Part shown: in pieces, positions 16,561 to 23,187 of the stretch | Numbering within the stretch: the stretch's first letter is position 1 | How the letters are laid out: the number at the start of each line of letters is the position of its first letter | Assembly (NCBI GenBank): GCA_900103495.1 | Contig: FMWZ01000017.1 | Span: 23,903-87,902, forward strand | Origin: Lachnospiraceae bacterium G11 | Lineage (GTDB): Bacteria > Bacillota > Clostridia > Lachnospirales > Lachnospiraceae | Length of the DNA: 64,000 bases | Reading direction: 5' to 3' | Made by a program: the position numbers and the translations under genes | The notes under the pieces: model-generated | What the model was told of the DNA's origin: nothing | What the model saw: only the letters and a program-made list of their open reading frames with translations | The model's database searches: none

Positions 16561-17979
16561 TTGAAAATATATAATTCACTTACACAAAGAGTTGAGGAGT
16601 TTGTTCCCAACGAACCCGGGAAGGTTTCCATGTACACCTGCGGACCTACCGTATATCACTTTGCACATATAGGAAACTTAAGAACCTACATCATGGAGGA
16701 TGTGCTGGAGAAGACCTTAAGATACGCTGATTACGACGTTAAGCGTGTCATGAACATCACCGATGTGGGACACCTTTCAAGCGACGCCGACACCGGAGAA
16801 GACAAGATGATCAAGGGCGCCAAGAGAGAACACAAGACGGTAATGGAGATTGCCAAGTTCTACACCGACGCATTTTTCTCAGATATGGAGAAGCTTAACA
16901 TCAAGATGCCTGACGTGGTAGAGCCTGCCACCAACTGCATCGATGAGTTTATCAAGATGATTTCTGCCCTTTTGGAAAAAGGCTTTGCATACAAAGCCGG
17001 CGAAAACATCTACTTTGACACCTCAAAGTTAAAGTCCTACTACGTTTTCGGTAACCAGAGCGAGGAAGAGCTCATGGTTGGCGTAAGAGACGACGTTACA
17101 GAGGATACCAACAAGAAGAATAAGAACGACTTCGTTCTCTGGTTCACCAAATCAAAGTTCGAAGATCAGGCCTTAAAGTGGGACAGCCCCTGGGGCGTAG
17201 GTTACCCCGGATGGCACATTGAGTGCTCCTGCATAAGCATGAAGCATCTGGGAGAGAAGATGGACATCCACTGCGGTGGCGTTGACAACATGTTCCCTCA
17301 CCACACCAACGAGATTGCCCAGAGTGAGTCATTCCTTGGACATAAGTGGTGTAATTACTGGTTCCACGTACATCACCTTAACGACCAGACAGGTAAGATG
17401 AGTAAGTCAAAGGGTGAGTTCCTTACAGTTTCCCTTCTTGAGAAGAAGGGCTACAATCCCGTGGCTTACAGACTTTTCTGCCTCCAGTCCCATTACAGAA
17501 AACCTCTTATGTTCTCATTTGAGGCACTGGATCAGGCTGAGGGCACATACAAGAAGCTCATTAACAGAATTGCCTCGGTAAAATCAGAGGGTTCTACTGA
17601 TGAAGCTGCCCTTAAGGAATGGAAGGACAAGTTCGTTGAAGCTGTGGGCAACGACATCAACACTTCCATGGGTATTACACTTCTTTACGACGTATTAAAG
17701 AGCGACTTAAACGGTGCCACAAAGAGAGCAATCATCGCCGATTACGACAAGGTTTTGAGCCTTGATCTTATTAAGGCGGCTGATGCTTTAACTCCTGCAG
17801 ATGAGCATGCAAACGATGACCCTGAACTTGTAGCTTTTGTTGAGGGCAAGATTGCAGAGCGTAAGGCAGCCAAGAAGGAGAAGAACTTCGAGCTTGCGGA
17901 TGCCATCAGAGCAGAACTTTTGGAGAAGGGCATCGTTATTGAGGATACCAGAGAGGGCGTTAAATGGAAGAAAGCTTAG
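16561..17979 (+). CDS. cysS: Cysteinyl-tRNA synthetase
   Basis: 472-residue class I synthetase charging tRNA-Cys. MYTCGPTVY with zinc ligand Cys27, HIGN at 36-39 (HIGH motif) and KMSKS near 279-283 are all present. The start codon is TTG at 16561 with GGAG just upstream; family members start at this residue (KIYNSLT), and the next methionine would cut into the core. It heads the conserved Firmicutes order cysS-mrnC-rlmB-sigH and overlaps mrnC by 16 nt. Confidence 0.95.
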   Translation: MKIYNSLTQRVEEFVPNEPGKVSMYTCGPTVYHFAHIGNLRTYIMEDVLEKTLRYADYDVKRVMNITDVGHLSSDADTGEDKMIKGAKREHKTVMEIAKFYTDAFFSDMEKLNIKMPDVVEPATNCIDEFIKMISALLEKGFAYKAGENIYFDTSKLKSYYVFGNQSEEELMVGVRDDVTEDTNKKNKNDFVLWFTKSKFEDQALKWDSPWGVGYPGWHIECSCISMKHLGEKMDIHCGGVDNMFPHHTNEIAQSESFLGHKWCNYWFHVHHLNDQTGKMSKSKGEFLTVSLLEKKGYNPVAYRLFCLQSHYRKPLMFSFEALDQAEGTYKKLINRIASVKSEGSTDEAALKEWKDKFVEAVGNDINTSMGITLLYDVLKSDLNGATKRAIIADYDKVLSLDLIKAADALTPADEHANDDPELVAFVEGKIAERKAAKKEKNFELADAIRAELLEKGIVIEDTREGVKWKKA

Positions 17980-18407
17980 CATCTGTCATAAGAAGCAGGT
18001 TTAATCTTACCGAGACTGACGTAAGAACATATTCCCCATTGGCTCTGGCTTACATAGGAGATGCCATTTACGACGTGGTTATTCGTACCATTGTTGTGGA
18101 AAAAGGCAACAAATCCTCAGGAGACCTTCATAAGACAGCTATTAAGTATGTTAATGCAGGCACTCAGGCAGCCATGGCGGAGGCTTTATCGGATATTCTT
18201 ACTGAGGATGAGATGGCGGTCTATAAGAGAGGCAGAAATGCCAAATCCCAGTCCACCGCCAAGAACGCATCCGTTGGGGATTATCGTAAGGCAACAGGCT
18301 TTGAAGCATTGATGGGCTACCTTTATCTTACGGATAAGTTCGACAGACTCTTTGAACTTGTGGAGAAGGGCTTGGAACTTACGGACAACGCTTTTTACAA
18401 GAGGTAA
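17964..18407 (+). CDS. mrnC: Mini-ribonuclease III
   Basis: 147-residue RNase III catalytic domain without a dsRNA-binding domain. LALAYIGDAIYD matches the MrnC catalytic segment, and FEALMGYLYLT carries the second acidic site. In Bacillus, MrnC matures 23S rRNA. It overlaps the end of cysS and is followed after 2 nt by rlmB, the usual Firmicutes order. Confidence 0.93.
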   Translation: MEESLASVIRSRFNLTETDVRTYSPLALAYIGDAIYDVVIRTIVVEKGNKSSGDLHKTAIKYVNAGTQAAMAEALSDILTEDEMAVYKRGRNAKSQSTAKNASVGDYRKATGFEALMGYLYLTDKFDRLFELVEKGLELTDNAFYKR

Positions 18408-18409
18408 TA

Positions 18410-19156
18410 ATGAGATATCAGGAATTTACAATAGAGGGACGAAATGCGGTCATAGAGGCATACAGAGCAGGCAAGACCATTGACAGGCTCTTTATCCTTG
18501 ACGGCTGCCAGGACGGCCCCATTCAGACCATTAAGAGGGAGGCCAAGAAGGCTGACACCCAGATAAGATTCGTAACCAAGGAGAGGCTGGATCAGCTTTC
18601 TGATACCGGCAAACATCAGGGTGTAATCGCCTATGCCGCAGCCTATGAGTACGCAGAGGTTTCGGATATTCTGGCCCTTGCCAAAGAAAAGGGTGAGGAT
18701 CCCTTCGTTATCATCCTTGATAACATTGAGGACCCCCATAACCTTGGAGCCATTATTCGTACCGCAAATCAGGCGGGAGCCCATGGGGTAATTATCCCAA
18801 AGAACAGGGCAGTAGGCCTTACAGCCACTGTGGCAAGAACCTCGGCGGGAGCTCTTAATTACACACCTGTAGCTAAAGTGACCAACCTGGTCAAAACCAT
18901 GGAAGAGCTGAAGAAACAGGGCCTCTGGTTCGTCTGCGCCGACATGGACGGTGAAGTTATGTACGACCTTAACCTTACAGGTCCCATTGGACTTGTTATC
19001 GGTAATGAGGGAGAAGGCGTAGGAAGACTTGTTAAGGAGAACTGCGATTTTGTTGCCTCCATTCCCATGAAGGGCGACATTGATTCTCTTAACGCTTCCG
19101 TGGCAGCAGGTATTCTTTCCTACGAGATAGTAAGACAGCGCCTTAAGAAAGGTTAA
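18410..19156 (+). CDS. rlmB: 23S rRNA (guanosine-2'-O-)-methyltransferase, RlmB/TrmH family
   Basis: 248-residue SPOUT methyltransferase. The N-terminal substrate-binding domain starts with IEGRNAVIEAYRAG; the three SPOUT motifs are DPHNLGAIIRTANQ, GNEGEGV and SLNASVAAGI. By homology it 2'-O-methylates a guanosine in 23S rRNA (G2251 in E. coli). The ATG lies 2 nt after the mrnC stop in an uninterrupted operon. Confidence 0.93.
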   Translation: MRYQEFTIEGRNAVIEAYRAGKTIDRLFILDGCQDGPIQTIKREAKKADTQIRFVTKERLDQLSDTGKHQGVIAYAAAYEYAEVSDILALAKEKGEDPFVIILDNIEDPHNLGAIIRTANQAGAHGVIIPKNRAVGLTATVARTSAGALNYTPVAKVTNLVKTMEELKKQGLWFVCADMDGEVMYDLNLTGPIGLVIGNEGEGVGRLVKENCDFVASIPMKGDIDSLNASVAAGILSYEIVRQRLKKG

Positions 19157-19159
19157 AGC

Positions 19160-19783
19160 ATGAACAACGGGTATAAGGGTTACACAGATGAAGAACTGAT
19201 TGTTATGCTCCGTGACGGTGATACTGCCGTCACGGATTTTATAATGGAAAAATACAAGAATCTCGTGAGAAGCAAGGCCAAGTCCATGTTTATCATAGGC
19301 GGCGATGAGGACGATCTTATTCAGGAGGGAATGATCGGTCTTTTCAAAGCAATAAGAGACTATGATTCCGGACGCGATGCCAGCTTTTTCACCTTTGCCG
19401 AATTATGTATTTCAAGGCAGATGTACAATGCAGTGCAGGCTTCGGGAAGGAAGAAGCACGGCCCCTTAAACTCCTATGTTTCCCTTTACTCCGGAAGTGA
19501 GGAGGATGAGGAAGGAAGCGGCAAACCTTTGCTCGAGACCCTTGCGGATATTACAGAAGATAATCCTGAGAAGCTTTTAATAGACAAGGAAAACTATAAG
19601 AGACTCTGGAAGAAGATAGAAGAGGCCTTAAGTCCTCTGGAAAATCAGGTCCTTGACCTTTATCTTACGGGAATGAGCTATGTTCAGATAGCCAAGGTCC
19701 TCGGAAGAGACGAAAAGAGTACTGATAACGCTTTAAACAGAATCAAGACCAAGGTTAAGAGGATTACGAAGGATGAAAAGTAG
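19160..19783 (+). CDS. sigH: RNA polymerase sigma factor SigH type
   Basis: 207-residue sigma-70 family protein. Region 2 holds GGDEDDLIQEGMIGLFKAIR, and region 4 holds LSPLENQVLDLYLTGMSY followed by a helix-turn-helix. Its place after cysS-mrnC-rlmB is diagnostic for SigH, the stationary-phase/sporulation sigma of Firmicutes. Whether this strain sporulates cannot be told. Its last codons overlap the start of the ribonuclease gene by 11 nt. Confidence 0.92.
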   Translation: MNNGYKGYTDEELIVMLRDGDTAVTDFIMEKYKNLVRSKAKSMFIIGGDEDDLIQEGMIGLFKAIRDYDSGRDASFFTFAELCISRQMYNAVQASGRKKHGPLNSYVSLYSGSEEDEEGSGKPLLETLADITEDNPEKLLIDKENYKRLWKKIEEALSPLENQVLDLYLTGMSYVQIAKVLGRDEKSTDNALNRIKTKVKRITKDEK

Positions 19784-20312
19784 AATTAGAGCATTCTTTT
19801 TATCGCTGATACTGGTTTTTTCCGTGCTTGGTATCGGCTGCACAGCCGATCAGAAGACGCCTGAACCGGAAAAGCTGATTGAACTGCCGACTGGGGCAGT
19901 GACGGAGGCTCCGACAGAGACGCCATCCTTCGAGACTGACGAGTCAACTGCCGAAGAGGCCGCAATTGATGAAGCAGGCATTTATGACTCCGCTGAGGAT
20001 GTGGCTTTGTACCTTCACACCTACGGTAAACTTCCTTCCAACTACATCACCAAAAAGGAAGCGGGGAAACTGGGATGGGAAGGCGGAAGCGTTGAGCAGG
20101 TTGCTCCCGGAAAATGCATAGGCGGTGACTGGTACGGCAACTATGAAGGCCTTTTACCGGCCAAAGAAGGCAGGGAATATCGTGAATGCGATATTGATAC
20201 CCTGGGTAAAAAGAAGCGTGGGGCCAAGCGCATAATCTACTCAAATGACGGGCTCATATATTACACAGAAGACCACTATGAAAGTTTTACTTTACTGTAT
20301 GGCGAGGAATAA
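19773..20312 (+). CDS. Barnase-type secreted ribonuclease
   Basis: 179 residues: a signal peptide with lipobox-like GIGC (Cys23), a low-complexity Glu/Thr/Pro linker to about residue 70, then a barnase domain. Catalytic residues align: Glu138 in YRECDID (barnase Glu73), Arg153 in KRIIYS (Arg87) and His168 in EDHYESF (His102). GKLPSNYITKKEAGKLGW matches the barnase N-terminal helix. It should cleave RNA outside the cell, possibly tethered as a lipoprotein. The next gene encodes its inhibitor. Placement in the sigH operon suggests stationary-phase expression. Confidence 0.9.
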   Translation: MKSRIRAFFLSLILVFSVLGIGCTADQKTPEPEKLIELPTGAVTEAPTETPSFETDESTAEEAAIDEAGIYDSAEDVALYLHTYGKLPSNYITKKEAGKLGWEGGSVEQVAPGKCIGGDWYGNYEGLLPAKEGREYRECDIDTLGKKKRGAKRIIYSNDGLIYYTEDHYESFTLLYGEE

Positions 20313-20315
20313 GAA

Positions 20316-20588
20316 ATGAACGAATACACAATAGATTTAGGCTTTGTATTTTCAGCAGATGATCTTTATAACGAAATAGAAGCAATACTTCCCATTCCGG
20401 CGTATTTTGGAAGAACCTTGGATGCGTTCCATGATGTTCTTACGGATGAAGGCAGAAACTGGAAGATTACCTTTACCGGCTGTTCACCCTGTGAGGCTGT
20501 TCTTGGCAAGTATATGAGAACCTTTAAGAGAATGTGTGCCAAGGCCATGGAAGAAACAGGGACCCTCGAAATTATTTTTGAGGATTAA
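20316..20588 (+). CDS. Barstar family ribonuclease inhibitor
   Basis: 90-residue protein with the barstar signature FSADDLYNEIEAILPIPAYF and FGRTLDAFHDVLTD, in which the helix and acidic residues plug the barnase active site. It starts 3 nt after the ribonuclease stop, which ensures stoichiometric synthesis. It has no signal peptide, so it protects the cytoplasm before export of the nuclease. Confidence 0.92.
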   Translation: MNEYTIDLGFVFSADDLYNEIEAILPIPAYFGRTLDAFHDVLTDEGRNWKITFTGCSPCEAVLGKYMRTFKRMCAKAMEETGTLEIIFED

Positions 20589-20603
20589 ATTTTCAAATAA
20601 TTC

Positions 20604-20632
20604 TTGATATTTTCTGAAATTTCTCATATAAT
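20604..20632 (+). promoter_or_regulatory. Promoter of the EAL protein gene
   Basis: TTGATA (20604-20609), 17-nt spacer, TATAAT (20627-20632), 59 nt before the ATG at 20692. Confidence 0.7.
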
Positions 20633-20691
20633 AAGGATACTACCCTTTGTCTTGTCAAAGCTTTATACAGCAGAAAGAACGAGGCAATATT

Positions 20692-22581
20692 ATGTGGAAT
20701 ATTAGCTATGCGTATCCTACGCTGTTTATACTTATCTTCTTAATGGTGTTCTATTTTTCGCTGCCGAGAATTCCCATCAGGAGAAACAGGGTTTATGTGA
20801 ATCTGCTTCTCATTGAAACCTTGTGCATTGCGACGGACATCATTTCAAGCTGGGTGGATAATAACTATCCCCAGATTTCCCCCTCTGCATTGTATATTAT
20901 TAACGGTATATATTTTATTACGTTCTTTATTCGCTCATGCACAGTCTATGCCTTTAATGAGGCTGTTTTGTCCGTGAATACAAGGGAGCACAAGCTTGTA
21001 TACCTTCTTACGAGATTGCCGCTTGTTTTGGGCATAATCTGTATTGTTGTCAATCCCATTACCAATTGGATTTATTATGTCGATGAGACCGGATACAATG
21101 ACGGTTCCCTTTACGGCATTATATATATCATAGCGTTTTTCTATTGCTTTATTTCTTTCTCCATATTCGCGGTTTTCAGGCTGAGACTTCGAAGACGAAG
21201 ATACAGATACTGCCTGTGGCTTTGCAATATGCTGATTCTTTCCGGGCTTATTTTGCGCCTTTGCTTCCCTAAATTCCTGCTGATGCATACATTCTGCCTT
21301 GGAGCCATATTCTCCTTGTCTGTTGCATTTGAGGATCCGGAAATCCATCTGGAACTGCACGGTACGGTTTTCAACGGTAAAGCTCTGAGAGATTACGTTG
21401 AGGAAAGATATGGAAAACTGGAGCACAGGGTTATTGGGATTACACTCTTTAAGTACTACGACATGAGAGACGTGTACGGCACGACTCAGATGGATGCATG
21501 TCTTAATATGGTTGGCAGGTACCTTACCCAGACCTTCAAAAAGTGCCTGATTTTCTACTACAGAAAAGGCCGTTTTGTTATCCTCGGTCCCAAAGATATG
21601 GATATAGAGGCGGCGGAAAAAGAAATTGAGAGCAGGTTTAAATCCACCTGGAGAACAGAACAGGCGGATATATATTTAAACATCGGCCTCAGATCCATGG
21701 AACTGGAAGATTATGAGTACTCTTCAGATACAATTCTAAGTACTCTTGTCCGTGCTCTTAATGAAGCGGGAGAAAAGGGCGGCATTCTGAAAGCTGAAGC
21801 TGCCAGAGATGAATTTGAAAAGACAGAAAGAGAAACCGAAATCAAGCGCTGCCTTGAGAATGCTATAGATAAAGATAATGTTGAGATTTTCCTTCAGCCC
21901 ATTATGGATTCAAAGTCCGGAAAACCTGTGGGAGCGGAGGTCCTTTCGAGAATAAGAGATGCAGAAGGGCAGATTATTCCCCCTGTAAGCTTTATTTCCA
22001 TAGCTGAGAAGAGCGGACGAATAGTTGAACTTGGAGAACAGATACTGGAGAAGACCTGCCGCTTCATGAAGGAGTGGGAGCCTGAAAAAATGGGATTCAA
22101 GTGGATTAATGTTAATCTGTCTCCCGTACAGCTCATGCGTCAGGATCTGGCAGACAGATTTGAGGCCATGGTTTACAAATATGATATTAATCCGGATCTG
22201 ATTCACCTCGAAATTACAGAGGAAACCCTTATCGATGCCGAGTTCATGGCAAGGCAGACAGGGGCTTTGTGCGATAAGGGCTTTAATCTGGTGCTTGATG
22301 ATTATGGGACCGGCTATTCCAATCTTTCAAGACTCAAGAGGCTCCCCTTTATAAATATCAAGCTTGATAAGAGCCTTGTATGGGACTACACCAGGAATTC
22401 GGGACTCATTATTCCCAATATGATTAATTCTTTTAAAAACATGGGATTCTCCATAACTGCAGAAGGAATAGAAGATGAAGTTATGGCGGATAAGATGAGA
22501 GAAGCGGGGTGTGATTTCCTGCAGGGATTCCTGTATTCGAAGCCAATTTCGGTGGATGAGTTTATTGAGAAATACTCTTAA
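20692..22581 (+). CDS. Membrane EAL-domain c-di-GMP phosphodiesterase with degenerate GGDEF
   Basis: 629 residues from the ATG at 20692 (a TTG 45 nt upstream is less likely). Residues 1-220 carry about seven membrane helices, 230-380 a degenerate GGDEF-like domain with RKGRF in place of the active loop, and 390-629 an EAL domain. EAL catalytic features are kept: GAEVLSR (E-V-L), WINVNLSPVQL, LEITEETL, LDDYGTGYSNL, IKLDKSLV and AEGIE. It most likely degrades c-di-GMP in response to a membrane signal. Confidence 0.85.
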   Translation: MWNISYAYPTLFILIFLMVFYFSLPRIPIRRNRVYVNLLLIETLCIATDIISSWVDNNYPQISPSALYIINGIYFITFFIRSCTVYAFNEAVLSVNTREHKLVYLLTRLPLVLGIICIVVNPITNWIYYVDETGYNDGSLYGIIYIIAFFYCFISFSIFAVFRLRLRRRRYRYCLWLCNMLILSGLILRLCFPKFLLMHTFCLGAIFSLSVAFEDPEIHLELHGTVFNGKALRDYVEERYGKLEHRVIGITLFKYYDMRDVYGTTQMDACLNMVGRYLTQTFKKCLIFYYRKGRFVILGPKDMDIEAAEKEIESRFKSTWRTEQADIYLNIGLRSMELEDYEYSSDTILSTLVRALNEAGEKGGILKAEAARDEFEKTERETEIKRCLENAIDKDNVEIFLQPIMDSKSGKPVGAEVLSRIRDAEGQIIPPVSFISIAEKSGRIVELGEQILEKTCRFMKEWEPEKMGFKWINVNLSPVQLMRQDLADRFEAMVYKYDINPDLIHLEITEETLIDAEFMARQTGALCDKGFNLVLDDYGTGYSNLSRLKRLPFINIKLDKSLVWDYTRNSGLIIPNMINSFKNMGFSITAEGIEDEVMADKMREAGCDFLQGFLYSKPISVDEFIEKYS

Positions 22582-22600
22582 GATTTTTAAATTGTTTTAA

Positions 22601-22629
22601 TTGACAAAGCAATATGCGTTTGATACAAT
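22601..22629 (+). promoter_or_regulatory. tRNA-Thr promoter
   Basis: TTGACA (22601-22606), 17-nt spacer, TACAAT (22624-22629), 32 nt before the mature tRNA. A hairpin TGGTTGC/GCAACCA lies in the 5' leader at 22640-22657. Confidence 0.8.
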
Positions 22630-22660
22630 AGCATTCGGTGGTTGCAAGAGCAACCATTGT

Positions 22661-22733
22661 GCTGCTGTGGCTCAGTCGGTAGAGCGTCGCATTGGTAGTG
22701 CGGAGGTCACGGGTCCGATTCCCGTCAGCAGCT
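22661..22733 (+). tRNA. tRNA-Thr (anticodon GGU)
   Basis: Full cloverleaf: acceptor GCTGCTG/CAGCAGC, D-arm GCTCAGTCGGTAGAGC, anticodon stem TCGCA/TGCGG enclosing TTGGTAG (anticodon GGT), T-arm ACGGGTCCGATTCCCGT, discriminator T. CCA is not encoded. A terminator follows at 22775. Confidence 0.95.
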
Positions 22734-22746
22734 CTCGCGATGGCAT

Positions 22747-22879
22747 TAAGCCATGCGCATGCGAGTAATAAATAACGGCCTACAAGTCTTGCTTGTAAGG
22801 CCGTTTTTTGTTGCTCGTATGCATAGGGCGTTAGCCCGTGGCGAATAGGACGCTGGCGTTCTATTCGCTGCATGGCTTA
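22747..22879 (+). repeat. Nested palindromic element carrying a terminator
   Basis: Bounded by a perfect 10-bp inverted repeat TAAGCCATGC/GCATGGCTTA (22747-22756, 22870-22879). Inside are a 9-bp pair GCATGCGAG/CTCGTATGC (22757-22765, 22814-22822) enclosing the terminator, and a 13-bp hairpin 22841-22853/22856-22868. The layout resembles a small non-autonomous mobile element or an elaborate 3' structure. Confidence 0.6.
22775..22810 (+). terminator. Terminator after tRNA-Thr
   Basis: Stem ACGGCCTACAAG/CTTGTAAGGCCGT (one bulged A) at 22775-22786/22792-22804, followed by six Ts. Confidence 0.9.
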
Positions 22880-22884
22880 GTGTA

Positions 22885-23175
22885 TTACAGATAATCATTA
22901 TGACTCGGTATGAGTAACATATCTATATCATTTCTGATTTCTTCGGGCATCTCCAGTATAGCCTGGCTCACAGCATCCTTGCTGCTGCTGTTAATGCAGA
23001 AGATACAGGATTCATCCCTTTTGGAAAAGAATTTGGGTTTATTCCACTTAATGTAATAGGACACACCATGGTTAAGCAGATAGCTTTCCAGTTTCTGCTT
23101 TGCTCGCTTGGAGTATACCTTGCACAACTCGATTTCATTATTGACTTTAAGGGGTGTGTAGATGGTGGGTTCCAT
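22885..23175 (-). CDS. Hypothetical protein, 96 residues
   Basis: Small soluble protein, not recognised. The translation is plausible: a GGAGAAAG site precedes the ATG and it starts 12 nt after the PBP stop on the same strand, so they form an operon. It has two clustered cysteines in SCIFC, a basic middle and an acidic C-terminal helix (EMPEEIRNDIDMLL). No signal peptide or membrane segment. The segment KAKQKLESYLLNHGVSYYIKW may be a small alpha/beta fold. Function unknown. Confidence 0.65.
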   Translation of the reverse strand: MEPTIYTPLKVNNEIELCKVYSKRAKQKLESYLLNHGVSYYIKWNKPKFFSKRDESCIFCINSSSKDAVSQAILEMPEEIRNDIDMLLIPSHNDYL

Positions 23176-23187
23176 ATTTCTTTCTCC

